64,000 nt of DNA from Vreelandella nigrificans (GCF_002374315.1 NZ_NWUX01000007.1:1-64000); one strand, 5' to 3'. Positions 33,186-42,185 are shown, numbered from the stretch's first letter. Numbers and translations are program-made. Notes: generated from the sequence alone by a model not told the origin.

Positions 33186-34108
33186 TAGTGATGCCTGCGT
33201 TTTTGGCGAGCTTTCTCAAGCTTCTCACAAAGCAGTTGTGCGCCCTCCATAAGGCGTGGCGTAGGCCGCTGAATAAGTGAGGGTGGCACAAAGAAGAGGT
33301 TATCTTGAGATACAGCACTCAACTGCGGATACTGCTTCCAGTGAGTCAACCAGTGGCGGTTTTCCTCGCCCATCCCACCGGCAATAATTGCTTCCGGATT
33401 GGCAGCCAGCACGGCTTCATCATCTATCCGCGGTACGAGGCGTGCCTGCTCACCAAACACATTCTCACCACCACACATTTCGACCACTTGGCCGATAAGG
33501 TGTTGGCTGCTAACGCTCATTAGTGGCGCGTCCCACACTTGGTAGAATGTTGGTACCAGATCGCGAGTGCTATAACGCTCCTCAAGCGCGGCCATGGTGT
33601 CTCGGAAGTTATCTGCTACCGCCTGCCCGGCTGTTTCAGTACCTGCTAACCGCGCCAAACGCTCAATAGCGCTGGCCACCCCCTCCATATCACGGGGTTC
33701 AATGTAGAATACCGGCATGCCCAAAGCTTCGAGGGTTTCAAGCTGTTCAGCGGGATTGCCAGTCACCCAGCCAATCACTAAATCTGGCGCTAACCCCACC
33801 AGTTTTTCTAAATCGATACGTGTATGGCTGCCTACCGAAGCCACTTCTTTGGCCTCAGGTGGATAGTCGCTGTAAGAAACAACAGCAACCACCTGGCTTC
33901 CCGCCCCTGCCGCGTAGGTTAATTCGGTAGCGCCAGGAGAGAGCGTGGCAATGCGTCTTGCATGGTCGTAAAGACACACCTCACGATCACGATCGTCAAT
34001 GGCGCAGCGAGAATGGTCGTGTGCCGCAGAAATAGTGGTTACCAGTAACAGCGCGAGGCCCAAGGCCCCACGCGTTAAACAACTGGTTTTATTGCCCAAA
34101 GTGAACAC
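33185..34108 (-). CDS. btuF: Vitamin B12-binding periplasmic protein, BtuF
   Basis: The 307-residue protein has a signal peptide (about residues 1-29, LGLALLLVTTISAA then AHDHS) and the BtuF pattern RRIATLSPGATELTYAAGAG, VGSHTRIDLEKLVGLAPDLV, VPTFYQVWDAPLMSVSSQHL and MCGGENVFGEQARLVPRID. It delivers cobalamin to BtuCD. It overlaps the end of btuB by 20 nt and the btuC start by one base. Confidence 0.93.
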   Translation of the reverse strand: MFTLGNKTSCLTRGALGLALLLVTTISAAHDHSRCAIDDRDREVCLYDHARRIATLSPGATELTYAAGAGSQVVAVVSYSDYPPEAKEVASVGSHTRIDLEKLVGLAPDLVIGWVTGNPAEQLETLEALGMPVFYIEPRDMEGVASAIERLARLAGTETAGQAVADNFRDTMAALEERYSTRDLVPTFYQVWDAPLMSVSSQHLIGQVVEMCGGENVFGEQARLVPRIDDEAVLAANPEAIIAGGMGEENRHWLTHWKQYPQLSAVSQDNLFFVPPSLIQRPTPRLMEGAQLLCEKLEKARQKRRHH

Positions 34109-35906
34109 TCAAAAATCCTGCTCGGCCTGCGTTGATATAATCGGCACCGTCAAAAGAACGCGTGGTGACATAGTCTTGATCTAGCACATTTTCCAGCGTA
34201 ACACGGGCGCTCCATAGCGGAGCGAATTGCCAGCCGGCCCGTAGATTGACCAGTCCGTAGCCGCTCAAGCGATCTTGATTTTGCGCGTCGCGGTAGCGAT
34301 GGTTTTGTGCCACCCAAGAACCGCCCACCGACCACTCACCCAGCTCGCGGTCAGCGTCCAAACGAATGCTTTGGGAAGAGCGGTTCTGAAGGCGCTTCCC
34401 GGTTAGACGGTTTTCAGGGTCGGTATATGTCAGCGCAGCAGCCAGCGTCCAGTCATTCACTTCTACCCCTGCAGCCAGCTCTGCGCCGCGGATACGGGTT
34501 TCCGGCACATTAAACTGAAGCCCTTGGCCAGTAATCAAATTATCGATCTCGGTTTGGTAGAGCGCCACATCCCAGAACCAGCTAGCGTACTGGCCTCGCA
34601 CGCCTATCTCAACGCTTTCAGAAGTCTCAGCGTTCAAGTCAGGATTACCAAAACCAGGAAAATAGAGCTGGTTGTAGGTAGGTGCATTAAATGCCGTGCC
34701 ATAGTTGGCCCGCAGGGTATGGTGGCCATCCAAGTCGTAGCCTAATCCAACGCTGCCAGTCACTTCCTCACCGTAGGATTCATTATCGTCAAAGCGCAGA
34801 CTGGCTTGTAGCGTGAATGGCGAAAAGTCGAGAAGCGCCTGGGTAAATACCGCAGTGTTGCTGCGACTGGTTTCATCATAGGCCGTGGTGCTATTTACCC
34901 GATCTTCACTATACTCTGTGCCCGCAACCAGCTCATGATCGCCGACAATAAAGGTATTCTCCCAACGAGCGGTACTCACTTTCGTATCGAAGACGGAATC
35001 ACCAAAGGCGGAAAAGTCATCGTTTTCATCACGGGCTTCACTGAGGGTTAAACGGCTACGCCAGCTGTCAGTAACTGGGAGCTCACCATAAACACCCGCT
35101 ACTTGCTGCACAAAGTCGTTTTCACCTCCATCGTACTCATTATTGCCACGGGCGCGAAGGACTAGCACACCCGCCTCTGCACCACTATCAAAGGTATGAG
35201 ACACCCGTGCTAACGCCGTGGTGTTGTCGTAGCCTTTATTATCACCGTCGCGGCGCACTGGCTGACCGTCAGTAGTGAAATGACTACCTGCAAAGCTGTA
35301 GCGGGTGCCGCCCTCCTTACCACTAATGCCTGTACTTATCCTCTGGGTATTAAACGAGCCACCACCCACGGAGATGCGCGGCTGTGGGCCATCTTCTCGC
35401 CCTTCAGGTGTAAATAGCTGGATGACACCTCCCACTGCATCAGCGCCATATAGGCTGCCACGCGGGCCACGCACAATTTCAGCGCGATCAAACATACGCG
35501 GCTCTAGGTGTTGCCAGGCAGCGCCACCGCTCGTGGCTGAACGTAGACGAATGCCATCAATCAGCAGTACATTTTGGCCGCTGCCAGTGCCACGAATAAA
35601 GACACTGCTGTTTTTGCCAAAGCTGCCATTGCTAGAAACATCCACGCCGGGCTGGCCCCGTAAAAGGTCAGTAATGCTGGCAGGGTCCTGGCGACGAAAT
35701 GTGTCTTTGTCTAGCACGGTAACAGAGGCAAGGCTTTCATTAGCCGTACGCGGTGCAAGTGCCGCCGTTACAACCACTGGGTTTAGCGCTGCTTCGGAAG
35801 AGGATGCCGCAGTCGTCTGCTCTAGTACTTGAGCCTGAACTGCAAGCGGTAATGCGGCCATGGCAAAAGCCGCTAATTTAGCGGTAGTTTGGAAACAATG
35901 GTTCAT
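34089..35906 (-). CDS. btuB: TonB-dependent outer-membrane cobalamin receptor, BtuB
   Basis: The 605-residue protein has a signal peptide (start at 35906, KLAAFAMAALPLAVQA), a TonB-box-like segment (LNPVVVTAALAPRT), a plug domain (TDLLRGQPGVDVSSNGSFGK, FIRGTGSGQNVLLIDGIRLR, EIVRGPRGSLYGADAVGGVI) and a C-terminal 22-strand barrel. These are the features of BtuB. It transports cobalamin across the outer membrane with TonB energy. It follows a cobalamin riboswitch by about 180 nt and heads the btuBFCD operon. The ATG at 35906 gives a proper signal peptide; the reading to 35969 does not. Confidence 0.95.
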   Translation of the reverse strand: MNHCFQTTAKLAAFAMAALPLAVQAQVLEQTTAASSSEAALNPVVVTAALAPRTANESLASVTVLDKDTFRRQDPASITDLLRGQPGVDVSSNGSFGKNSSVFIRGTGSGQNVLLIDGIRLRSATSGGAAWQHLEPRMFDRAEIVRGPRGSLYGADAVGGVIQLFTPEGREDGPQPRISVGGGSFNTQRISTGISGKEGGTRYSFAGSHFTTDGQPVRRDGDNKGYDNTTALARVSHTFDSGAEAGVLVLRARGNNEYDGGENDFVQQVAGVYGELPVTDSWRSRLTLSEARDENDDFSAFGDSVFDTKVSTARWENTFIVGDHELVAGTEYSEDRVNSTTAYDETSRSNTAVFTQALLDFSPFTLQASLRFDDNESYGEEVTGSVGLGYDLDGHHTLRANYGTAFNAPTYNQLYFPGFGNPDLNAETSESVEIGVRGQYASWFWDVALYQTEIDNLITGQGLQFNVPETRIRGAELAAGVEVNDWTLAAALTYTDPENRLTGKRLQNRSSQSIRLDADRELGEWSVGGSWVAQNHRYRDAQNQDRLSGYGLVNLRAGWQFAPLWSARVTLENVLDQDYVTTRSFDGADYINAGRAGFLSVHFGQ

Positions 35907-35980
35907 GGAAGGTCCCTTGCTCGTCGTGCTCACCCGCACGGCGTATTTTTTTGACCGGGCGAAGGGCAAAACAAGGGAGT

Positions 35981-36029
35981 AGTGGTTGCATTACACGGTC
36001 GCATCGTACGAGCGCATCACACCACCACT
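35981..36029 (-). promoter_or_regulatory. Possible expression-platform hairpin of the riboswitch
   Basis: AGTGGT at the 5' side pairs with ACCACT at the 3' side, with further GATGCG/CGCATC-like pairing inside. It lies between the aptamer and btuB and could form the on/off structure. This is tentative. Confidence 0.3.
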
Positions 36030-36084
36030 AATCACCCTGAGAACGCCCACCGCGTCTCGGCATGTATCGGTTCTGTTTGAACCT

Positions 36085-36303
36085 ATACTCTCGGGCCGGT
36101 CTCCGGGCTAACGAGCGAAAGAGGGCTTTCACAATTAACTTAAGCAAGCCGCTTCTTTCCGCACGACCACCTTCCCATGCGCAAGCACAGTGGCATCTTG
36201 GCCGTTCTTATCTCGATCACCGTTGCGGGGGCAGCGTTGGAATCACACACTGTGTTCACCAACTTCCCGTTTAACTGATAGCGGTATCCACCATCAGCAC
36301 CTG
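36085..36303 (-). promoter_or_regulatory. Cobalamin riboswitch upstream of btuB
   Basis: On the minus strand the conserved blocks occur in order: GGGAAGTTGGTG, then AACGCTGCCCCCGCAACGGT, the strictly conserved GCCACTG (36194-36188), TGGGAAGG, and finally AGCCCGGAGACCGGCC (36109-36094). This is the B12-box layout. Binding of adenosylcobalamin would turn off btuB-btuF-btuC-btuD. No comparable element was found before the corrin-ring operon. Confidence 0.93.
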
Positions 36304-36339
36304 AGAGTGGGCGTAAGCTAGCAACTTGTAGGGGGACGG

Positions 36340-36504
36340 TCAATTTTGTGATGGCCACTCAACGCCCATAAGCGGCCCCTCTCTTTCAAGCTCGCCTTCT
36401 AGGCCAGTCAACAACAAGGTAAAAACAGCAAGCCCCATCACCAATTGTAAAATTGGGATAGTAACCGGAACACCGTGTTCATGGCCTGCTATAAGTAGTT
36501 GCAT
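36340..36504 (-). CDS. Small two-helix membrane protein, not recognised
   Basis: The 54-codon ORF (ATG at 36504) encodes QLLIAGHEHGVPVTIPILQL followed by a hydrophobic stretch (VMGLAVFTLLLTGLEG) and an acidic tail. Upstream in frame, without an ATG, the reading FGGACLVLLM extends the first helix. The frame before it (from an ATG near 36590) is interrupted, so this may be the 3' part of a frameshifted membrane-protein gene. It lies after the cobU-like gene and before the riboswitch. No function can be given. Confidence 0.35.
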   Translation of the reverse strand: MQLLIAGHEHGVPVTIPILQLVMGLAVFTLLLTGLEGELEREGPLMGVEWPSQN

Positions 36505-36603
36505 GAGTAAAACCAAGCAGGCGCCGCCAAACGTAATTTAGCAGCCCAGGCCTAATTATACTTTTATTCAATAAATGGTGAATTAACTTCATTGCACGGA
36601 GGA

Positions 36604-37029
36604 CTACTTAACCGCCATTACCAAACCATGGCGCACGTACCACACCTGCTCAGCCTGGGTGGTGGCATCCTGCACAAACCAACCATTTAGGTCCCGTAGC
36701 CGACGCTGTTGAGGCTGCATGGGAACAATCCCCCGCCCCACTTCAGTAGCAATGATGATTAACGGTACGTTTAGCTGGTTGGCACGCTGACAAAGCTTCA
36801 CCAAATCTCTCTGCCACTGCTGGCGAAGAACCTCACTGTCTGCACTGTCTGAAATAGCGCTGAGCCACTCAAGCACACCTGTTACCACTAGCGGCGAGTT
36901 GGCAACTAGCGTTTGGTAGCTGCCGGCGAATGGCGTATCGACAGCTAACCGCCTCCACTGCGCAGCAGGAAAACGCGCGGCTACGGCGTCGCGCTTACCT
37001 GCGCAGGCACCGCCGATGAAGAGCTGCAT
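36604..37029 (-). CDS. Short CobU-like protein, divergent paralog
   Basis: The 141-residue protein resembles the adenosylcobinamide kinase/guanylyltransferase family. It retains the C-terminal hallmark IATEVGRGIVPMQPQQRRLR with DLNGWFVQDA. The P-loop is altered (FIGGACAGKRDAVAARF instead of GGARSGKS), and the segment with the guanylated histidine is shortened or missing. Full CobU is about 180 residues and is present two genes upstream (38355). It overlaps cobC by about 49 nt at the end of the salvage operon. It may be a partner subunit, a specialised kinase or a decaying copy. Confidence 0.7.
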   Translation of the reverse strand: MQLFIGGACAGKRDAVAARFPAAQWRRLAVDTPFAGSYQTLVANSPLVVTGVLEWLSAISDSADSEVLRQQWQRDLVKLCQRANQLNVPLIIIATEVGRGIVPMQPQQRRLRDLNGWFVQDATTQAEQVWYVRHGLVMAVK

Positions 37030-37634
37030 TGCCATTCTCCTTTTCCATTGGTGTCGGCGTGATAAATTAGCTGCCAGCGCCTGCCTTGGGCCTGAGCTAC
37101 CGTGCCATCCCAGAAGTGAATTGTCTCAAAGCGTCGTCGCAGTTCACGAATCACGCCGCCATGGGTCACTGCCAATACCTTTTTATGGCCATCCGCTTGG
37201 GCATTAGCCGCAACATCGTGCAGCCAAGCATCCAAACGCTCGCGTAGCTGGGCAGCAGATTCTCCACCGGGGATTTGCAGTTCCCCCACGCTATCGACCC
37301 ACGCACGGTAATGGGATAAATCTTTTAACTCGTCATAAATCTTACCTTCGTACTCACCAAAATCGAGCTCGCGAAGGCGCGGTTCAAGCGTAATTGGCAC
37401 GCCCGGCTTGGCTGCTTCAGCCCATTCCAAGGTTTGCTGGCAGCGTTGCAGATCACTTGAGTAGACAGCATCAAAACGTTCACTCTCCAGAGCTTCACGC
37501 AGTGCCAATAATCCTGCTTCGGCATCGGGAAATAGTAGCGGAATATCTTGTTGGCCCTGGTAGCGGCGCTCTAAATTCCAAGCGGTGATACCGTGACGAA
37601 CTGCCACCAGCTCCACAGTAAGATCAGTAGCCAA
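36981..37634 (-). CDS. cobC: Alpha-ribazole phosphatase-like histidine phosphatase, CobC
   Basis: This histidine phosphatase removes the phosphate from alpha-ribazole-5'-phosphate (or the cobalamin phosphate). The 217-residue protein has the catalytic LVAVRHGITAWNLERRYQGQ (RHG motif), SSDLQRCQQTLEWAE, the Glu region LRELDFGEYEGKIYDEL and VLAVTHGGVIRELRR (second His). Operon position next to cobS supports the cobalamin role over generic phosphoglycerate mutase-like activity. It overlaps cobS by 64 nt and the short CobU-like gene by 49 nt. Confidence 0.88.
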   Translation of the reverse strand: MATDLTVELVAVRHGITAWNLERRYQGQQDIPLLFPDAEAGLLALREALESERFDAVYSSDLQRCQQTLEWAEAAKPGVPITLEPRLRELDFGEYEGKIYDELKDLSHYRAWVDSVGELQIPGGESAAQLRERLDAWLHDVAANAQADGHKKVLAVTHGGVIRELRRRFETIHFWDGTVAQAQGRRWQLIYHADTNGKGEWQCSSSSAVPAQVSATP

Positions 37635-38341
37635 AGCTCTCCTCCTTCAATGGTGGCACCGACCATATCGCCGTTGATGCCGTTAAACAGTCGCAATATA
37701 AACCAGCGCATTAGTACTACAAAAACGATGGCCATTAGCCATATCAATACGACCAGCGGGGTTAACAGTGCTATCACCGCCAATGGTAATAGCGCGAACG
37801 CCACATCCTGACCGCTAAGTGACTGCTGCCAGCTCCATGCCAAGCCTTTTTGTTGGGCGCAAGGTGTCAACACCAGTAACGCAACGCCACCCCACCGGCC
37901 TAGTGCGGGGATGACTAAGAGCCACCATAACGGCGCCTGATAGGTCAGCAACGCCCATAGCAGCACACCCTTCCAGGCGAGCAAAAACAGCAACGCTAAT
38001 ATCCCAAAGCTGCCAATTTGCGGATCTTTCATGATCTCCCAGCGGCGCGCCAGAGGCTGGTTGCTGCCCAGGGCATCGGCGATGTCCATCACGCCATCCA
38101 AATGCAGCCCACCTGAGAGCGCGACCCATAAGCTAAGTAACGCCAAAGCGGTAAGCGGCGTGGGAACGTTTTGCATGGCGATGGCTACCAGCGCCAGTAC
38201 GCTGCCGATCAGCAGGCCGACTAATGGGTAGGCGCGAACGGCCCAGCGTCGAGTTACGGGCGTCCAGGGGCAGACAACGGGAACCGGAATTCGGGTAAGG
38301 AATTGCAGCGCCAGCAATAGACCAAATAGTATATTTCTCAT
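37571..38341 (-). CDS. cobS: Adenosylcobinamide-GDP ribazoletransferase, CobS (CobV)
   Basis: CobS joins AdoCbi-GDP with alpha-ribazole(-phosphate) in the inner membrane to complete the nucleotide loop. The 256-residue protein is highly hydrophobic with LALQFLTRIPVPVVCPWTP at the N-terminus and the diagnostic GGLHLDGVMDIADALGSNQP (acidic metal-binding motif), MKDPQIGSFGILALLFLLAW and NGINGDMVGATIEGGEL near the C-terminus. It starts 13 bp after the end of cobU. Confidence 0.93.
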   Translation of the reverse strand: MRNILFGLLLALQFLTRIPVPVVCPWTPVTRRWAVRAYPLVGLLIGSVLALVAIAMQNVPTPLTALALLSLWVALSGGLHLDGVMDIADALGSNQPLARRWEIMKDPQIGSFGILALLFLLAWKGVLLWALLTYQAPLWWLLVIPALGRWGGVALLVLTPCAQQKGLAWSWQQSLSGQDVAFALLPLAVIALLTPLVVLIWLMAIVFVVLMRWFILRLFNGINGDMVGATIEGGELWLLILLWSWWQFVTVSPLGI

Positions 38342-38354
38342 GGCGAGCGCTCCT

Positions 38355-38918
38355 TCATATGCTGCACTCCTTAGGCGGTTTCAACTCCTCGGTTTTCCAT
38401 TCGATCGCGCAGCCTGCTACCACTTCAACTACCGAGTCCGCCTCTGCCGCTAACCAGCGGTGGACACGCTGGAGAAATGCCAGGTAGCGCCATGTTTCAG
38501 GGTCGGAGGGAAGTAGTGCTTCGTTAATGTCGTTGGAGACAATCACCAGGTGAACATGGCGTGCTTTAGCGCTGCCCACCGCTCTTTGCAACAGCGCCAA
38601 GCCGTCCTCTTCACTAAGCTCGCTGGCATATAGCACTTGGCTGGCCCACAGGGTTAAGCAGTCCAGCAGTACTGCGCTGCCATCGGGCACTTGAGCCACT
38701 GCTTGGTCAATCGCCAGCGGTGCTTCTATTGTGGCCCATCGAATGGGTTGCCCATTCCTAGCCTGTTGGTGTCGAGCCACTCGTTCGATCATCTCGTCGT
38801 CATACACGACGGCGGTAGCAATGTAATAGCAGGGTGAGCCGTCAGCTGCGCTAAGCACACGCTGCTCGGCGAGCTCACTTTTTCCGGAGCGTGCTCCACC
38901 ACTAACAAAGACAATCAT
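38355..38918 (-). CDS. cobU: Adenosylcobinamide kinase/guanylyltransferase, CobU (CobP)
   Basis: CobU phosphorylates adenosylcobinamide and converts it to AdoCbi-GDP. The 187-residue protein has the P-loop VSGGARSGKSELAEQRVL, the kinase/guanylylation His region IERVARHQQARNGQPIRW, and LLDCLTLWASQVLY. The otherwise well-conserved NEVGxGIVP motif is replaced by VSNDINEALLPSDPETWRYL. That motif is present in the second CobU-like gene at 36604. It overlaps cobD by 17 nt. Confidence 0.9.
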   Translation of the reverse strand: MIVFVSGGARSGKSELAEQRVLSAADGSPCYYIATAVVYDDEMIERVARHQQARNGQPIRWATIEAPLAIDQAVAQVPDGSAVLLDCLTLWASQVLYASELSEEDGLALLQRAVGSAKARHVHLVIVSNDINEALLPSDPETWRYLAFLQRVHRWLAAEADSVVEVVAGCAIEWKTEELKPPKECSI

Positions 38919-40017
38919 TCAGTATCTTTTTCAGTACATTGATTAGCCGGCGATTGGCAGGTTCGTCACGCAGTGCTATCCGTAGCCATTCACCATTAAG
39001 GCCAGAAAAATTATGAGTGTGACGTACCAGTATCCCGTGGCGTAGCAAACGCTCAAACAGTGCATCGCTCGTGAGGCCAGCCCTGCGCTGTTCAGTGCTT
39101 GGGCGAATAAGAAAAAAACAGGCGTGGCTAGGCACGACGTCCATGCCTAGTGCGTTAAGTTCCTGCTCCAAACTCGGGCGCTCAGTGGCCAACCAGCGTT
39201 GGGTGCGCCGAGCAAAAGCCTCATCCGCCAACAAAGGTGCCACCAGCTCTGCCGCCAAGTGGTTAACGCTCCAGGGGGGCTGATGGGTGGCGGCGGTGTT
39301 TATGGTTGCCGCATCCGCCAGTATATAGCCCAACCGCAGCCCCGGCAGAGTATAAAACTTGGTCATTGAGTGCAGCAGAATCAAGTGCGGATAGCGCCCT
39401 ACTATCGACGCCAACGATGCCTTATCTTGCGGGTTATCCACCATATCGATAAAGGCTTCATCGACCACCACCCGGCAACCCATCAAAGCGGTGTGCTCAA
39501 GCAAACTCTCCATTGTTGGAAAGTCGATAAGCGTTGCCGTCGGGTTGTTGGGCCGACATAGAAACAGCACATCAATACCGCTCAGAGACGCCAGCAGTGC
39601 CTCAAGATCCAGCGCAAAGTGTGGTGCGGGGAGTGTAATTTCGGTGAGCGAGAGGCGATGCGCATGACACGCCCGGGCATATTCGCCAAAGCTGGGAGTG
39701 AGAACCGCCGCTTGTTTACCCGCATGCAGTGCAGCGGCAAGGAAAATCGCCTCAGCGCCACCGTTGGTTAGGAGTACCTGCTCGGGTTGAAGCTTATGAT
39801 GGGCGGCGATGGCCTGACGAGCATTGGAATAGTCCGGCACAGGGTAACGCTCAAGACCTGCCAGCTGTTTGACGAGCCAATCACTCACCCATGCCGGTGG
39901 CCCCAAAGGATTAAGGTTGGCGCTAAAATCTTCCAGACGGTGATCGAGAGGCAAACCGAAGTGCGCTAGCAGTGCTTCGGCTTGGCCACCGTGGCTGGGC
40001 CACATAAATTGACTCAT
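38902..40017 (-). CDS. cobD: Threonine-phosphate decarboxylase, CobD type
   Basis: This PLP enzyme makes (R)-1-amino-2-propanol O-2-phosphate, the linker of the nucleotide loop. The 371-residue class I/II aminotransferase-fold protein has FSANLNPLGPPAWV, LTNGGAEAIFLAA, CRPNNPTATLIDF, VVDEAFIDM, the PLP lysine in LLHSMTKFYTLPGLRLGYIL and a C-terminal LRIALRDEPANRRLI. In Pseudomonas-style naming it is cobC. It overlaps cbiB by 4 nt and cobU by 17 nt. Confidence 0.92.
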   Translation of the reverse strand: MSQFMWPSHGGQAEALLAHFGLPLDHRLEDFSANLNPLGPPAWVSDWLVKQLAGLERYPVPDYSNARQAIAAHHKLQPEQVLLTNGGAEAIFLAAALHAGKQAAVLTPSFGEYARACHAHRLSLTEITLPAPHFALDLEALLASLSGIDVLFLCRPNNPTATLIDFPTMESLLEHTALMGCRVVVDEAFIDMVDNPQDKASLASIVGRYPHLILLHSMTKFYTLPGLRLGYILADAATINTAATHQPPWSVNHLAAELVAPLLADEAFARRTQRWLATERPSLEQELNALGMDVVPSHACFFLIRPSTEQRRAGLTSDALFERLLRHGILVRHTHNFSGLNGEWLRIALRDEPANRRLINVLKKILNDCLC

Positions 40018-41024
40018 AGTAGCCCCTTAAAAATGAATGACAATCCAGCTATCACCGCCACGGACAACAACATAAACAGCAGCCAAGCGCCGTGCATTAA
40101 GCGCACCGTGGCAGTGATATGTGCGACCTGTAGCACTTCCAGCGGCTCACCTAGAGTAGCGCGTTGAGACACTACTCCTTGATAGTAATTGGTGCCACCC
40201 AACTGAACGCCAAGTAGCCTTGCCACCATGGCCTCCGGCCAGCCAGCATTGGGGCTGGGGTGGCGCGGCGCATCGCGACAAGTGCCACGCAGTGCGCCTT
40301 GCCAACGCAGGTGCAAAACACCTGAAATACTCAATAGCAGTCCAGCCAGCCATAGGCATAGCACCGTTAAACGTGCCGGAATCCAGTTCGCTACATCATC
40401 TAGCTTGGCAGAGGCAAAGCCAAAATCGGCATAACGCTGGTTTCTATAACCAACCATTGAGTCGAGAGTATTCACCGCTTTATAGGCCAGTGCTAGCGGT
40501 GCCCCACCAATCAGAGCAAAAAATAGCGGTGCGGTGATTCCATCCACGGTGTTTTCTGCCACGGTTTCCACCGCGCCCCGGGTAATCTCAGCTTCATGCA
40601 GGTTGTGCGTATCGCGCCCTACAATCATTCCCAGCGCTATGCGAGAAGCAGCCAAATCGCCTTGAGCAAGCGGCTTGATTACAGCACGGGCTGCATCACC
40701 CAACCCTTTGATGGCAAGTGTAGTAGAGAGCAGCCAAAGCTCGGCGATCAGCGCTAACCCAGGGTGCAGTTGCGCCAGCAACACCAGTATCAGCCAGCTA
40801 ACACTCCATACACCACCCACCACGATAATGGTTAGCACCACCCCACTTACCCGTCGCTGGTAGGCAGAACCACGATTCCATAGCCGCTCAAAAGCGCTGA
40901 TAAAGCGCCCGATTAGCACTACCGGATGAGGCAGTGAGCGCGGGTCACCGACGATCAGATCAATCACTATCGCGACGACGACCATCACTAAGGCGGCGGG
41001 CAAATAATCGCTCAACATGCTCAT
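40014..41024 (-). CDS. cbiB: Adenosylcobinamide-phosphate synthase, CbiB (CobD in Pseudomonas)
   Basis: CbiB attaches the aminopropanol phosphate to adenosylcobyric acid at the inner membrane. The 336-residue protein has several membrane helices and the family motifs DLIVGDPRSLPHPVVLIGRF, GRDTHNLHEAEITRGAVETV with AENTVDGITAPLFFALIGGA, and YKAVNTLDSMVGYRNQRYAD. It overlaps cobT by 4 nt and cobD by 4 nt. Confidence 0.94.
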   Translation of the reverse strand: MSMLSDYLPAALVMVVVAIVIDLIVGDPRSLPHPVVLIGRFISAFERLWNRGSAYQRRVSGVVLTIIVVGGVWSVSWLILVLLAQLHPGLALIAELWLLSTTLAIKGLGDAARAVIKPLAQGDLAASRIALGMIVGRDTHNLHEAEITRGAVETVAENTVDGITAPLFFALIGGAPLALAYKAVNTLDSMVGYRNQRYADFGFASAKLDDVANWIPARLTVLCLWLAGLLLSISGVLHLRWQGALRGTCRDAPRHPSPNAGWPEAMVARLLGVQLGGTNYYQGVVSQRATLGEPLEVLQVAHITATVRLMHGAWLLFMLLSVAVIAGLSFIFKGLL

Positions 41025-42070
41025 AGCCCAGCGTTATCGCTAACCCCCGCATCGGCAAAGGTGGCCATTTCCGCCACCATCGCGGTTGCGGCTTGCAGTA
41101 AAGGATAGGCCAGTGCGGCTCCACTTCCTTCGCCTAGCCGCATTCCCATGTCGAGCAGTGGTTTAGCATCTAACGCCTTTAAGGCGATGTCGTGCCCCGG
41201 CTCTTGGGAACGGTGGCCAAAAATCAGGTAACCGCGCACTGCAGGGCAAAGCCGGCAGGCAGTAAGCGCCGCGATGGTGGCGATAAAGCCATCCACAATG
41301 GCTGGCGTCCGGTTAGCCGCCGATGCTAAGTAAGCGCCGGTCATAGCGGCAATTTCCAGGCCGCCTAGCTTAGCAAGCACCTCTAATGGCGCATCTGGGC
41401 TGGCCTGCCGAGCGCAAATGGCACGCTCAATCACCGCGGCTTTATGGGCCTGCTGAGCACTGTTAATCCCCGTACCTGCTCCCACCACGTGGGTGACCGG
41501 TACACCAAGGAACGCCGCCAGCATTGCGCTGCTGGCGGTGGTGTTGGCAATGCCCATTTCACCAACGACAATGCAGTTAGCACCCGCTGTTTTGGCCCGT
41601 TCAACAGCCGCGATACCGACATCTATCGCGGCTAAAGCTTCGTCAGCCTGCATGGCGTCTTCCACCACCATATTGGCGGTGCCCGCACGCACTTTCGCCA
41701 GGGTAACGCCTGGAATGGTTAAAGTAGATGTAACCCCTACATCCACCACTTCGACCTGGGCGCCTATCTGGCGAGCAAAAACGTTAATAGCTGCACCGCC
41801 GTTGGCAAAATTAGCCACCATTTGCGCGGTCACTTCTTGGGGAAAGGCAGAGACGCCTTCGGCTGCAACACCATGATCAGCGGCAAACACCAGCACTGCT
41901 GGCGGAGTAACGGTGGGCTTAAGCTCGCCAGTAATGGCGCTGAGCTGAATAGCGAGATCTTCCAGCGCCCCTAAACTTCCCGGCGGTTTGGTCAAGGTAT
42001 CTAGGTATACGCGGGTGCGCTCACCTGCATCATGGTTAGTTGGCTTAATTAGCGTGACAATGGGATGCAT
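41021..42070 (-). CDS. cobT: Nicotinate-nucleotide-dimethylbenzimidazole phosphoribosyltransferase, CobT
   Basis: CobT activates 5,6-dimethylbenzimidazole to alpha-ribazole-5'-phosphate. The 349-residue protein shows TKPPGSLGALEDLAIQLS, FAADHGVAAEGVSAFPQEVT, NGGAAINVFARQIGA, VVGEMGIANTTASSAMLAAF and the catalytic-glutamate region MRLGEGSGAALAYPLLQAA. The ATG at 42070 gives the usual start; the reading to 42100 adds ten unlikely residues. It is the first gene of the minus-strand salvage/nucleotide-loop operon, which then overlaps end to end. Confidence 0.96.
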   Translation of the reverse strand: MHPIVTLIKPTNHDAGERTRVYLDTLTKPPGSLGALEDLAIQLSAITGELKPTVTPPAVLVFAADHGVAAEGVSAFPQEVTAQMVANFANGGAAINVFARQIGAQVEVVDVGVTSTLTIPGVTLAKVRAGTANMVVEDAMQADEALAAIDVGIAAVERAKTAGANCIVVGEMGIANTTASSAMLAAFLGVPVTHVVGAGTGINSAQQAHKAAVIERAICARQASPDAPLEVLAKLGGLEIAAMTGAYLASAANRTPAIVDGFIATIAALTACRLCPAVRGYLIFGHRSQEPGHDIALKALDAKPLLDMGMRLGEGSGAALAYPLLQAATAMVAEMATFADAGVSDNAGL

Positions 42071-42185
42071 GGCGGCTCCTGAACAGCACAACGGCTCCAA
42101 ATGAAAATCAGAAAAAAGATCAGCCGTTTAAGAGCACATAATAGTATCAAAACCAACGCACTTTAGCGGCTCGATTATTGAGCTA

